A stretch of 64,000 nt of DNA. Source: Astropecten irregularis. Lineage: Eukaryota > Echinodermata > Asteroidea > Paxillosida > Astropectinidae. The notes beneath the pieces are model-generated. The model was given only the letters and a program-made list of their open reading frames with translations, searched no databases and was not told the origin of the DNA. Location: assembly GCA_963971285.1 (NCBI GenBank), contig OZ020244.1, forward strand, positions 15,748,001-15,812,000. Reading direction: 5' to 3'. Positions 12,581 through 25,239 of this stretch are shown piece after piece; the first letter of the stretch is position 1, and each line of letters opens with the position of its first letter. The position numbers were made by a program, and so were the translations under genes.

Positions 12581-12998
12581 TTAAGGCAGAAATAAGAATG
12601 ATGTGAAAAACCCGCTGGGGCTCAGAACTGGTTCAGAACGCAGACCAAACTTGTGTAATTTCTGGCGCATTCATTCCGCCCGTAAGAAATAACACTCGTA
12701 CGTGCCTGAAAAACACTACGGCAGACGCACAAGATGTGCTGGGATCATGGTTACTATGAGTACTGCTTTTGGTTGCTATGTGCACAGTAGCAATACACTG
12801 CGGGGCGTGTAATTTCTTGATTGGCCAGGCTGATTGAAAGATAAAGAAAAAGGAAAGAGTGTCGCATGTGCCAACCACAAGCTCGACTAATCAAAAACGG
12901 GAGGAATTGAGGCCAAGACTAGAGGGTGTTCAATCTGTTATAGAGACCTGCACAAAAATATCTCCAATTTTATACTTTCACAGAAGGCACTTTATTAA

Positions 12999-13347
12999 AG
13001 GTAATATCATACTTTGGTTTTTGTCAAAGAAATACAGATCCATGGGCAAAAAAATCAAGGAAGATACAGTAACAGTCGTCTGTGAAAATTTCAGTCCCAC
13101 ACTTTGCAAACTTTTTGAGAAAACAGTGAAAAACGGCCGCGGTATTTCTTAAGTCTTTTCTCTTTTATTTTTGATCTTTAAAAGATCAAAAATAATTTTG
13201 GTCACTGGATTTACTCTTTTCTAGATAAATATGGCATTTCAGGCAGAAAATTTTAACTGTATGTTGCTACCATCACCATCGTTATACCCTGTAAGTTAAA
13301 GGTAAATCTGTGAAGTTTCGGTATGCTACCAAAGTATGATACTACCT
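12999..13347. mobile_element. TTAA-type MITE, followed by a truncated second copy
   Basis: AGGTAATATCATACTTTGG...CAAAGTATGATACTACCT between TTAA at 12995-12998 and 13348-13351. A second left end (AGGTAGAATCATACTTTGGT) begins at 13352 and breaks off after about 45 bp. Confidence 0.85.
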
Positions 13348-13861
13348 TTAAAGGTAGAATCATACTTTGGTAAGAAACCAAAACAGAAATCTTTGGTGCT
13401 AAACAGCTCCAAGAAATTGGCTTGAAATTGGGTTCTGAAAATGATAGAACAGTTGGAGCTTGTGATGTTAACTTTCACTTTTTCCACCAGTGAGCTAAGC
13501 TGATTGTTAAACAAAAATGTGTGCAACTTTGTACAAAACAAAACAAAACTATAAAATCATCAAAATTATTACCTTTTTCCTATAATCTAAAGGAACATTT
13601 ACTGATGTGGTTCAGGCACTATTGATACTCAGACTAATGTTAATCTCATTGAATCTCAGAATTTATAAATACGTGTAATATTTACTCTTTACAAAGTGGT
13701 GTAATATGGTGTATAAAACAAATTGAGGGAGAACACAGTGGTACTTTTTTCAGTGGGGAGTAATTGTGTGATAACATAATGGCTTTTTAAATTTCTTAAT
13801 ACATGACAATCAACTTGTTCTATTTCTTATTAGCACATAACATCAAATGATAACATGATCA

Positions 13862-14106
13862 GGGGCCGATTTTACAACCCTGCTTAGCACAAACATTAAT
13901 TGCTAAGCATGAAATTTCTCTCGGAAGAAAAACAGGATTAACAACCAAATTTCTATGTGTTGTGTATCACTTATGATTGTTCTTTGGCTGTTTTTCGCTG
14001 ACCATGAATATCAAATGAAATTCTTAATGGTGGTTTGTTTTATTGAGCAAGACATTTTGTGCTAAGCAATTTTTTGTGTGCTTAACAGCTCCATAAAATT
14101 GGCCCC
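13862..14106. mobile_element. GGGGCCAATTTCATAG-family MITE
   Basis: Inverted ends GGGGCCGATTTTACAA and AAAATTGGCCCC, with TTGCTAAGCA motifs and TGTGTTGTGTATCACTT inside. One of six copies in the window. Confidence 0.75.
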
Positions 14107-14730
14107 TGCTCTAATATTCGGTCTTCAAACTGCAGTAATGATGCTAAACCGTGTTTTGATATCGGAATACTGTAAACATCAAATTAGATTTTTTTTTTTT
14201 CTGACGGTCTGAAAATCAATCAGTTTTATGATTGCCTTTATATATTTGAGGTGGTTGCGTGATGTCCATTTGGCATAATTATTCCATTTATTTCTTTTTC
14301 CTTTCCCATAATACTCAGAGTGGTATGAATAATGTCTTAAGTACTAGGTATATACGGATAGGCCCTATATGAATTTTACCCAATGGGGATTGAAAAACTT
14401 AAAGACGGTGAAAACAAAACAAAGCAAAAATAAGTACTTAAAGGTTATTTTTGAAAGAAAGCCGGAAGTAGAATCGATACATTTATTGGATTTGTACAAA
14501 AGATATGACAGGAAGTAATTCAGTACTAAGGCGAGCTCATGGGAAAAAACATGGGTGAAAATATGAAAGTAGATTAGTGCATTGTAGTAGGCCTACACAA
14601 GAAGCACTAGGCAATAGTCCTTATTCACGATGCATCCATCCTACATTCGAAGCAGTGCAATCAAACTGAGGCTTGGATTCAAAATAGTCTGGTACCCGTT
14701 TTCTTTTTTAGAATTGGTGTTATCTTTTCC

Positions 14731-15308
14731 CAGTGTTGTAGTACTCGTACTCTGTACTCGTTCTCAAGTACTACTCGCGTACTCGAGTACTCGCACTCGT
14801 ACTCGAACGTCCTTGTACTTGCACTAGAACTATGGTACTTGTACTCGGGTTACAAAACACTTGGAACTTGACATCCCAAAATTGTACTCAAGCATCTCAG
14901 TACTCATCCTCGATTTACAGTACTCGATATACAAAATTCCTTTATAATTATATAGTTAACTTACCACGGCTGTTAAAATACAAAGGTACAAAAATATTGA
15001 CCCCAAAGAACCGATATTTGATACGATAACATAACTGCTGCAATGCGTAGCCACGTGTAATGGCGAGTTGACCTGTTCAATGAGTTTTTTGTAAAAAGAA
15101 GTACTGACTTAGAAGTTCTTGTACTCGTACTCATACTCGTAAGATAAGTACTTGTACTCGTGCTCGCACTTGGAAGTATAAAGTACTTGTACTCGGAAAC
15201 CAGTTCTTGTACTCGGCCGGCAAAGTACTCGACCTGTCTTGGTACTCGACAGTCAAAGTACTCGGCAGTACTTGGTACTCGGGAAAAAAGTACTCGACTA
15301 CAACACTG
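14731..15308. mobile_element. hAT-type MITE made of TACTCG repeats
   Basis: Ends CAGTGTTGTAGT...ACTACAACACTG, flanked by a perfect 8-bp duplication TCTTTTCC (14723-14730 and 15309-15316). Both subterminal regions (14740-14820 and 15115-15300) are dense in TACTCG/TACTTG hexamers; the centre is unique A/T-rich sequence. TIR and duplication length fit hAT. Confidence 0.88.
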
Positions 15309-15808
15309 TCTTTTCCAACGGGTATACAAGGATGTTGACAAGATGGATGCACCGTGAATAAGGTATATGGTTTTTTTTGTCAGTACTTGAGGAGGATGAG
15401 ATGCACAAAAAAAAAGAGGAAATAATTATTTTCTTTGGAATATATTGTACAGTATCACACTACCTTGATTTATTGATATAAAGTTTGAATTTGTTTTTTG
15501 GTTGGCTTCTTTTTTATAAAAAATATCCATTTGCTGTTCCAAGAATTAAGTGCTTATAGACTTTATGCTTGCTTTGAACACAAATAGGGACATTGTTGCT
15601 TGGGGTTTTAATGTCTCTGTTCATTTGATGTATTTGTATATAAACAAAAAAATATTGTAATTAACCTTGATTTGTATTTTTTTTCAGGACATGCTGCAAA
15701 CATTTCTTGAAAATTCATCTTCTTCTGTCTAGTCAACCATATCTCTGATGATCAATGCATAAATCTTTATATGAATCGTGATTTGAGGTTAAGGCAGAAA
15801 TAAACAAA

Positions 15809-16021
15809 AAAGACCTTTTCACGCGACGCTAGAAAACAACTCTCAACCATTGAGAAATTCTCTCATGGGTCTGGACCTCGGTCAAAATCTCTCAAGGATT
15901 CGCCAGGGACGTCGGTCACTCTCAAGCATTGGTGTCCTTTCACACGATGACACTTTTGTAAGATTTCGCAACCATGAGAGAATTTCTCCGAGTTTTTTCA
16001 GCGTCGTGTGAAAAGGTCTTA
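15809..16021. mobile_element. AAGACCTTTTCACGCGACGC palindromic MITE
   Basis: Arms AAGACCTTTTCACGCGACGC and inverse GCGTCGTGTGAAAAGGTCTT; further inverted TGAGAAATTCTCTCATGG inside. Confidence 0.75.
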
Positions 16022-16512
16022 AATCTCCCCTCCCTATTTTGTATAAAGCATGTAAAAAAAGATAAATAAATAAATTGATAAAAATAGATACACTCATACA
16101 TTGTCCAGTTTTGAAGGCATGCTCAACTTAAAAATCTTGGGAGATTTGTTGTTTAAGCAAAAAAAAATTGAAAAAGGAATGAGTGATTTTCCCTTCCTTG
16201 AATGCAAAACATAGAAATGGTCTTCAAAATCGAATTGATTGCTTGAAAATTTACATCTTAGAATGATGAACTGTGGACAAACATACCATGGTTAGGCCTC
16301 CTTCAATGCAAATGAACTATGCCCCTCTTTAAAATTTAAATTTCGTTTGTTTTTATCATTTTGTTTTGCCTAATTTGGCACAGAAATTGAACTATTTGCC
16401 TTTTTACATGTACTTGGTGAAGTCAGATACATTGTTAAGTGTCTTTAAAATAGCAAAATTTGTCTTGTTACCTCACAGTGTGTTGTGAACTTGTTCCATA
16501 TATATCTGTTAT

Positions 16513-17121
16513 ATGCTGAGGCACAAAAGAAATGCAAACAATTGGTCCATTCAATTTATTGTCATGTTTTTGACATTTCATTTCGGCTGTTTAAAGGTAG
16601 TATCATACTTTGGTTTTTGTCAAAGAAATTCAGATTCATGGGCAAAAATATCAAAGAAGATACAGTAACAGTTATCTGTGAAAATTTCAGTCCCATACAT
16701 TGCCCACTTTTTGAGAAAACAGTGAAAAACGGCCACAGTATTTCTTAAGTCTTTTCTCTTTTTATCTTTAAAAGATCAAAAATAATTGTGGTCATTGGTT
16801 TGACTCTTTTTCTAGATAACTTGAATACAGCATTTCAGGCAGAATGATTTTAACAGTATGTTTGTACCGTCACCATCTTTATACCCTGTAAGTTATAGTT
16901 AAATCTGTGAAGATTTCTGTTTCGGAATGCTACCAAAGTACGATACTAACTTAAAATCAATCGAATTCAACAAAATTTAGAACAACGTGTCTGACTTTAG
17001 TGTTGTTCTTATTGTCAATGTCATAACCAAAAAGTGGTCATGCCGCAATGAAATGTCAAAAACATGACGATAAATTGAATGGATATCCATCGTTTGCGTT
17101 TATTTTGTGGCTCAGTATATT
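16513..17121. mobile_element. Inverted-repeat MITE hosting a nested TTAA element
   Basis: Arms 16513-16580 and about 17,048-17,121 are inverted copies (ATTCAATTTATTGTCATG; TGACATTTCATT). The TTAA-type MITE at 16595-16950 sits between them. Confidence 0.65.
16595..16950. mobile_element. TTAA-type MITE (nested)
   Basis: AGGTAGTATCATACTTTGG at the left; CAAAGTACGATACTAAC at the right; TTAA at 16591-16594 and 16951-16954. Confidence 0.85.
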
Positions 17122-17717
17122 TTATGTTGACTCATTGCATGTGTGGATTTTTAATCAGTGGCAGTAATGGCATGATAGGCTATACCTACGCAGAAGCATG
17201 TATTGATTTTGAGCCACTTATTCCATATTGGAAGTTGATGTTGAGAAGGATCACTGTGAATGAATGGCTTATATGCTGTAGGGAAGAATCGTTCGGCTGA
17301 ATGGGCCGCCATCTCATTTTCTAACCGATCAGCTGCAATGTTGTTGTTTTTCCTCTCTCTTATTTTTTTTAAGAATACATAGATTTTCTCTTTCCTGCGC
17401 CTCGGGGGTTTGTTTTCGCAAATGCAGCGGTGGATGAAAATGGACGAAAATTGAAATTAGCTCCTTTACATGAGTGGTGGGAGCCAGTAGAAAGGTTGCT
17501 GAATTTGCGGTTGCGGAAGAAGGTTGTTGACACTATAGATGGGGTGCACGATCTCTGATAGACATGGTCAGTGTCTAGATGGTCACCTAGGCCTGGTTTT
17601 AGTTTCTTGACCCTGTGACTGCATGATAGCATTTATTTGGGGGCATTTCCACGATTTGGGGACATTTTGTAACATACGTTTCCTCATTTATAACATAATT
17701 AATTGCATGTATTTTAA

Positions 17718-18085
17718 AGGTAATATTATACTTTACTTTAAATATTATACTGGTTTTTCTTTAAAAAATGCAGATTCATGGGCAAAAATATCAAGGAAGA
17801 TATTGTAAATCTGTGAAAGTTGTAGTACCATACGGTGCCCACTTTTTGAGAAAACAGTGAAAAACAGCCACAGTATTTCTTAATTTGTTTCTCTTTTATT
17901 TTTGATCTTTTAAAATATCAAAAAGATTTTCAGTCGTTGTTTTACTAATTTCTGGATAAATACAGCATTTCAGACGGAAGAATGTCAACAATTGTTTCTA
18001 CCAGCACAATCTTCATACCCTGTAAGTTATACGTAAATCTGTGAACATTTCTGATTTGGTTTCTTACCAAAGTATGATACTACCT
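17718..18085. mobile_element. TTAA-type MITE
   Basis: TTAA at 17714-17717 and 18086-18089; right end CAAAGTATGATACTACCT; family interior present, with a small duplication near the left end. Confidence 0.82.
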
Positions 18086-18090
18086 TTAAA

Positions 18091-18935
18091 AAAATGTTCT
18101 GCCAGCCTGAAAATCTGAAAATTGGCATCGTGCTCTGGAAATGTAGATTGTATAGGAATCAGGTTGTATTTTAGGTTTGTTTTTTGTTTTGTTTTTCCAA
18201 ATATTTAGTGTGTGCAATGGTATGTCTGAATTAGCTTACTGCCACTGGTAACATTTTTAGTCATACTGTAATTAGTTTTATGTTTTTTAGTTTTATGTTT
18301 AAAAATTTGATTTTTGAGTGATATGTTTATAGTGATGTGTATGTCTTACTGCGTGGGTTTGCGGGTGAGTGTAAGTGTGTGTGTGTGATTGAGTGAGATA
18401 TATCGGGTATTGAGTGGTGTTTTGAGGTTTGTTTGTTTTTTGGAGTAAAAACTGGTTACCATGTACCGCTTGATGTATTTTTTGTTAAGTAGCTGGAAAC
18501 CAGTCCATGATTCTGCCATGTAAGAGATGTGTCATGTTATATAAGGCATCAAAAATACACATTCTATGGACATGTACTTCTTAAAGACAAAATGTCATTA
18601 TAGTACTAAGCTCACAGATTTACAGAGCACATTATGAATTTCGTTTAGTGGACCTAGGTGACTGACTTCAAGCCCATGTAGTTCATATTGCCTGCTTCTG
18701 GATCTGAGCTTAATTTTCTTCTTTCTGCTTGACATACAATTTTGCTAAGCATTGTAGCTTAGCAAGATACACTGGGTCTATAGAGCCAATGTCATTGCTA
18801 TGAGAGAGAGCTACAGTGATTATTAAGGACCTTTTTTAAGAGGAAGAGTAACAGATTGTGGGAGGTAACACTTCCCCAAACTCCATTCCTGCCCGACCCT
18901 CATACTGGCACACCTTGTCATTTATAACTTTTACA
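18091..18935. other. No recognisable gene
   Basis: A/T-rich, includes a (GT)n-like patch near 18,360-18,420. Nothing coding on either strand that I can support; would be 3' UTR or intergenic relative to the exon at 9694. Confidence 0.5.
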
Positions 18936-19257
18936 GGGCCTTATTTCATGGAATCCGTTACCGTATGCAAACATTCTCCACTTTTTACAATAGCAGACCT
19001 TTTTTTGCTTACGGACTAACTTACGGTTAAGCGTATTTCACAGGAGAGTTTTCTTTTTCGCTACGCTAAAGAATGAGTTTCTGCAGAATGCATATGACAC
19101 CGCCTTAGCAGAAAATAATCATTGGTAGCCTAGAAATTCTTCACTAACCGATTAAGCACTGAAAGATTTGCTTACGGATTCCATCAAATAGATTTCATGC
19201 GTAGCAGTGCCTGTATGCACAAAAATAGGCTGTAAGGGATTCCATGAAATTGGGCCC
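18936..19257. mobile_element. GGGCC-TTTCATGGAATCCGTTA MITE
   Basis: Inverted ends GGGCCTTATTTCATGGAATC and GATTCCATGAAATTGGGCCC. Related copies lie at 22920-23192 and, truncated, at about 52,370-52,552. Confidence 0.75.
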
Positions 19258-21886
19258 AGGTCAGCTCCACATACATCATGTAGGAGCTTGCATTATCTCA
19301 ATAGTGCTTGATGAACTCAAATGACGTTTGTCTTTATACAAGATAATTTAGCCTATACTCCGGTTGTACTTAAAGGGTTTTTCTGTTTTGTTTTGGTATG
19401 TTAAAATAGAATGTTACTGGGTATGTGATAAAAACTATAAAAAAAACTATTATATTTCAAGTTTTCCTACATAATCATATTGGATAATATATACATTTTC
19501 TAGACATTTCCTGATAAATATGCTTATCTTGTTAAAATGAATATTGGTGTTAAGTGGAATTCAGGTCATTTTAGACATACGTTTTGGGATGGAATTATTG
19601 TCCCAAAACGGTCAAAGCAGTTGACATGGATTTAGAGATGTTTTCCAGTCACGTTCAGGAAACTCTGCTGCATTTTTCTGGGATGCTGTTCTCTGAATCT
19701 GTTTCAGCTTAGTTAAATTTTTCTCTCGAGACCTTCCATCTTCTATATAGCTCAATTTAGACTGTTATGGGGATTTTTTATTACTGTTTATTAAAACCAA
19801 TGCATTTTATAGGTCTACGTATTTACCAGTTATGACAATGTAACAACACCCATTTGTGTACGAAAGAGCTATACTTTCATATAGTGAGAAAAACAAGAGT
19901 TCAGTAGAGTTTAACTTTTTTGCTCCCGTTTGCAAAACTTCATCTTGCCCGTCAGAAGACCACTGGATTAATTGGTTAGAGTTTAAGGGAAGATTGGGTA
20001 ATACAACTAGCCATATCTTTATTGTGACTTTCCTGAAAGCAAATCTTGCTGAAGCTGGTGAACTATGTTATTTGTTCCAGTGCAGATTGTATTTCCCATA
20101 TGTCATTTGTGGATAGTCACTATTATTACTCGTCAGAACATGCATAATGTGTCTGGAAGAGGCCAAGCTGTTTGTCATGCAGATATTAACCTAGAATTGC
20201 TGTGGGGTTACTGTTTGTAGCCTCTGCGGCATGGGTAATGTGAATCCCACTTCTGCCACCACTGAATCCCACTTCTGCCACCACTTAATTGCACATAAGT
20301 CGTATTCAGGAAAATTAGTTTATAACCAGAGGAAGCATAGTCTTTATTTAACCTCACCAAGGTAGATTCACTCTGGCGATTGGAAAAAAAGTGTGTCAAG
20401 CATGAACCAATTTTGTTAATACTATTTCAATGCCACAGCTCCAGTGGCACTTCTCCCACAGTACTATTACCACACTACTGTTACCATAGTAGCAAAGTAC
20501 TTTTACCATGGCAACAAATGGCTGCTACCATAGCAACAGTGTAGCATTGCCATTGTAACCTGGCAAATTGCACAATACATTGTCAGCTATTCAGCCATAC
20601 CCTTTCACATGATATTAATTATGTAAATCAAAAGGCCAACCCCCCCCCCCCCCCATAAGGCCATCCATAAAATAATGTCTTTAAAGGGGGTCACATGAAC
20701 CTTTTTGATGGGACAGAGCTTTACGAGTTGTGAAGATGGCTACCCATCGAATGTATGAACTCAAGTCTAACACTGCATAATCCCCTAGGTATATACCGGT
20801 AGTTGTTATGAAAGATGTACGGTTTGCATGCATTCACTCATGGTACAGAAAAACAAGCCTATACCTCTGTGATCGGTGGAACCTTCCAGGTTCCATTAGG
20901 TGCGAAGGTAAAAATGGGATGCTTCAATGAACACTTGGGGGTGTGAGGGGCTCAGTTCTTATGAAAACATTCACTAGCATTCATTTGCTGATAAAAGAAG
21001 AAAAACTGTAAAGGGATCAAGTCTGTAATAGGGGATGATTCCACTTCAATGGTGCATGGGCAAATGCACATTTTTCATTTTCAGCACAGTTTTGAAGTGC
21101 CGATTCACTATACATGTACACAGGCCCAAATTATTGCACATCACTCATAGCTTTTAACCACTTGATAGTCATCAGCATGTTTAGAATATGTAGGATATTA
21201 TTATATGTCCTCGGGGATAACAAAAAAAATGTGTTTCAAGCACAAAATTTGAGTGCCTTTTTAAATGCAAATGGGAGCTACATAAAAAAAAAACAAGTGT
21301 GTGGTTGTTTAACGGAAATATTTTTTGTCGTTTCCGGACTGTTGGTGGAAATTTGTTCCTTCTCCTAAAAAAAAAATATGTTTAATTATCTAAATTATAT
21401 ATACAGGTTATATGTTTGTATATGTGAAGCTTTGTGTAATAGACAAAAAAAATATTATTGGTATTGTACAGTATGAATTTGTGTGTAGAAAAAAAAATAG
21501 AGCTATTGTTTGTGCATTACAAATTATGATATTTTTTTGTTTTTAAAGAGGTGAATTAAATTTTTGTATTAATAAAAATAAGGAGTTTACAAATTATGAT
21601 TATGTAAGTAAAAATGGAATAGATTTCTGTTGCCCTATTATATATCATGAAAAAAAGGACCTTTTCTTTATTTTACTGGTCATTTATGTGTAATGTGTAG
21701 TTGGCTTGAACATTTTTGATGCTATAATGATAAAACATCAATGAATAACTCATTTTCCGCTGTTATTATTTTTTAAGGAATTTTGTCTCAATTTTGTTTG
21801 CATGATATAGTTTTGTTTGTTTTTTGTTGTTTAGTTTATTTGCTTTGTAAATAATCTTGATGCCAGCATGCAGCCTGTATGATCAA
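19258..21886. other. No recognisable gene
   Basis: Low-complexity A/T-rich DNA, a short C-run at about 20,640, and a small tandem TCCCACTTCTGCCACCACT pair (20,245-20,285). No convincing exon. Confidence 0.5.
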
Positions 21887-22416
21887 GGGGCCGATTTCAC
21901 TAACGCTTTGCGACCATCGTAAAGCCCAAATCCATCGCTAAACAGACAATCGATCGCTACTTTGTGTAGCAATTTTCCGTTAAAGGCATTGCATACGTTT
22001 GGTAATGACTCTGAAAATTTATGGCAATAAAAACTTACTTGGTGAGAAGTACAGCTGTTTTGGATAGTATAATGCATATTGAGAAACGTTCAATTCGAAG
22101 TACCGCGGTTATGGAAAAATATGTCACTTTTTATCTCCAAAAATTATGAATCTGAGAAGCGTTATGGCCGTAACGCTTCTCAGCTATTGACTAACTGTTA
22201 TCTGGCGTGAAATAACCGCTCTAGTTTGTCGCCAAAATCTCAAAAGCGCTACCACCTTTTGGATTGAAACTTTCACAGGTTAGTTTTATGGTATATATAT
22301 ACAATTATATTGGTTTGAAACAAACAATAGGCTCAAATTACCAAACGTATGCAATCCCTTTAAGCGATGGATTTGGGCTTTAGCGATGATCGCAAGACGT
22401 TAGTGAAATCGGCCCC
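21887..22416. mobile_element. GGGGCCGATTTCACTAACG MITE with nested TTAA element
   Basis: Outer arms GGGGCCGATTTCACTAACG...CGTTAGTGAAATCGGCCCC, continuing as TTAGCGATGGATTTGGGCTT. Interrupted at a TTAA by the element at 21984-22359. Confidence 0.85.
21984..22359. mobile_element. Nested TTAA-type MITE (AGGCATTGCATACG)
   Basis: AGGCATTGCATACGTTTGGT at the left, inverse at the right ending ATCCCT; perfect TTAA at 21980-21983 and 22360-22363. The interior does not resemble the AGGTAGTATC family, but end structure and target match. Confidence 0.83.
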
Positions 22417-22417
22417 A

Positions 22418-23225
22418 GGGGCGTGTTTTGGCGGCCTGAACCGTGAACATGTTCCTGTATTCTTTTGTTGTATTTGCGACTTCGGTTCTGCTTCTATGAC
22501 GTCATTGGTTCAATTCAACTGAACAAGAACCAAGGAAGGGATTGGTTTATGGTCGGTCCAACCATTCCTCCATTGTCCTACATGGTGGAAAGGTTGGCCC
22601 AACTCCTTTCACAATTTTGTGTTCCTTTTCGCAACAGCATGATGACGCTTTTCCCCAAACCAGACTTGATGCTAGGCCTTTGCAAGTATTTCACTACCGA
22701 GTACTGCCATTTGAGATACATAAAACGAAATGAAGGGACTGGGCCACATGACAACCTGAAGAAAGGCTCTAGCTTCGCCATGTATCATGAGCCAATCATT
22801 TCATTAAGGACACAAAATAGCGGTAGCAAAATAAATCCTAAGCCTAGCCTCAAGCCTAATTTAATAGAGGCCCTATGTTTCTGTTCGAGAGTCATGCGCG
22901 TCAGAAACACTTTATACTTGGCCCAATTTCATGGAATCCGTTACCGTTAGCAAAAATTACTTGCTTACGGTAGCAGAATTTTTTTGGATACGGTTAGCGT
23001 ATTTCAAGGAAGAGTTTCCTTTTGGTAAGCAAGGAATTTGTGCAGAATGCATACGACAGCCCATACGACGGTTACCCTAGAAATTCTTCGCTAACCAAAA
23101 AGTCTTGCTTACTGAATTCCATGAAATAGATTTCACGCTTAGCAGTGCCGTAAGCACAAATAGGCCGTAACGGATTCGATGAAATTGGGCCCTGGTCAGT
23201 GATCATGCTTGCCAAAACACGCCCC
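22418..23225. mobile_element. GGGGCGTGTTTTGGC element, about 810 bp
   Basis: GGGGCGTGTTTTGGC at 22418-22432 and its inverse at 23211-23225. It carries a 161-codon chance frame of no recognised family and a nested CCAATTTCATGGAATCCGTT MITE at 22920-23192. Confidence 0.6.
22920..23192. mobile_element. GGGCC-TTTCATGGAATCCGTTA MITE (nested copy)
   Basis: Same arms as 18936-19257, inserted in the 22418-23225 element. Confidence 0.7.
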
Positions 23226-23541
23226 GGTTATTGTAATTGTCCTTTCAATCTCACAATAAGGAAGACACACAAAGAAACTTATATTTTAAGTCCAAAAACC
23301 TTTTTATTGAAATCTCTTTAAATTTCACAAATACAACAAGCAAAATCTATTATTTATATTACACTGATCAAACTGCTAAGATTTTCAGCAACGTAACCGT
23401 GGGGTTCCTTTTAGGGGATTTAACTTCAACAAAGGGTTCTGTTATTAATAAATGACAAAAACAACTGATCCAACTGACTGTGGTCATGTGTGGTAAGCGA
23501 CTAGATCTGTTTTAGATCCTCAAAGAAAACTTGATCTTTAA

Positions 23542-23899
23542 AGGTAATATCATACTTTGGTTTTTGTCAAAGAAATTGTAGATTAATTGGGAAAATATCA
23601 AGGAAGATACAGTAACAGTCATCTGTGAAATTTCCAGTCCAATACTGTGTCCACTTTTTGAGAAAACAGTGAAAAACGCTCACGGTATTTTCAAATCTGT
23701 TCACACAAAGGAGTTTTGATTTTCGAGATCAAAACTGTTTTTTAGTCTTTGATTTGACACTTTTCTGGATAGATACAGATTTTGAGGCACAAAAATGTTA
23801 ACGGTATGTTTCTACCATCACCATCTTCATACCCTGTAAGTTTTAGGTGAATCTGTGAAGATTTCTGTTGTGGTATACTACCAAAGTAGGATAGTACCT
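23542..23899. mobile_element. TTAA-type MITE
   Basis: AGGTAATATCATACTTTGG...CAAAGTAGGATAGTACCT between TTAA at 23538-23541 and 23900-23903. Confidence 0.85.
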
Positions 23900-24490
23900 T
23901 TAAAGGGCAGTCATTATGTTAGGTGCAAGGCATTATCACTCACAGCTTCAAATCTTTAGTTTTGTAAACATTCCTGAACTACATGTACATGTACTTGGTT
24001 GTTCTTTCTGTGTCACTATTACGGAGGCTGCATAGTACCCTTGTAACATGCATCACAACAAAAACTCTGTTCTACCAAAATCCTTCCATTTCAAAGAATT
24101 GCACAGGGGTTTCTTTCTATATTAATTTAATAAGACGGTTTCATTATGGTATTTTTTTTATGAGTAAACAAAAAAACCACTGGACCTACTTCATGCTGAG
24201 TCAATCTTTCCAACAAGTTAATTCTGGATTTGTAAACACTGCAATTCCTCTTTGAAATCTCCCCATTTGTACAGCAATTTCTGAATAAAATTACGATATT
24301 AAGCCAATCCAAATTGACATATTGCTTGCAATAAACTCTGTCACATAATATGGGAAACATAGCATGTTTTATGGCAACCACAGACCAAGTTAAGGCTTTA
24401 GTAGGCGATCAGTCCAAGTTTATCAAACATATTAAGCCCCTTTAATACTGACCACAGGTAAATGTGGGTTAATTTGCATATGTTTTACTT

Positions 24491-24714
24491 GGGCCCTTTT
24501 CCAAACCTCGGCTCCGGCTCAGGCTCCGGCTCCAGCTCCATTTCTTGAGTCAATTTTAAAACAACGGGTATCAAAATAGAGACTTTTGGCTGTGGTTCGG
24601 AAGTAGATTCTCTGGTTTGAAAGGGAAAACGGAGCTTCAGCTTCAATGGAAACCCACAACCTCTATTTTCAGCATATGGATGCCGGAGCCGGAGCCGAGG
24701 TTTGGAAAACGGCC
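24491..24714. mobile_element. GGCTC-hexamer MITE, copy 3
   Basis: TTTTCCAAACCTCGGCTCCG at the left, its inverse at the right (GAGCCGAGGTTTGGAAAA). The interior shares TTCTCTGGTTTG and CAGCATATGGATG with copy 2. Confidence 0.75.
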
Positions 24715-24777
24715 TAGGAGCAAGCATCAATTGTTCAAGTCAGACCGGTGCACACCCAAGTAAAAACTTAGAAGTCA

Positions 24778-25021
24778 GTTCTGTGGTCGGTTTCACCAAG
24801 CACTAAGATCAATCTTTATAAATCATGAATAAATGATGAGAAAAGTGTGATGTTACAATACAAATTGACAACTCACCTTAAGATTAATCTGAAAGTTTTG
24901 TGAGTGTGAATTCATCTTAATTGCTATTAAGCAACGTGTGATGTCACAATACAAATCACTATGGTGATACTAATCAACTCATCTTAAGATTAATCTTAAA
25001 GTTTTGTGAAATCCAGCCCTG
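24778..25021. mobile_element. GATTTCACAAATCACTAAGATTAATC MITE, longer copy
   Basis: GGTCGGTTTCACCAAGCACT at the left, CTTAAAGTTTTGTGAAATCC at the right, with two internal repeats of AACTCA(T/C)CTTAAGATTAATC. Confidence 0.6.
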
Positions 25022-25239
25022 GTGTCTTGCAAAGCCATCTTCAATGCATGTGCAACATTGTTTGTGCACAGTGGTGTCTTTACTGTTAGCAACTTATATA
25101 GCCCTTTGTTCAAAACACCCATAATACACTCATTCTGGCCAATCAGAATTGGCAACGGCCTCAGTTTATAAGCAAGCAATACATCAATTCAACCAATCTA
25201 CAGTCCTTGTGCCTAAAAGCTAACCCCAAGATGAGAACC

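Noticed and set aside
15681..15731. Possible short terminal exon (T-rich CAG acceptor, then DMLQTFLENSSSSV and stop)
   Set aside because: Only 14 codons; phase fits the 9694 gene model only as an untestable alternative end.
22465..22950. 161-codon plus-strand frame
   Set aside because: Lies inside a TIR element and runs into a nested MITE; no domain recognised and no splice context.
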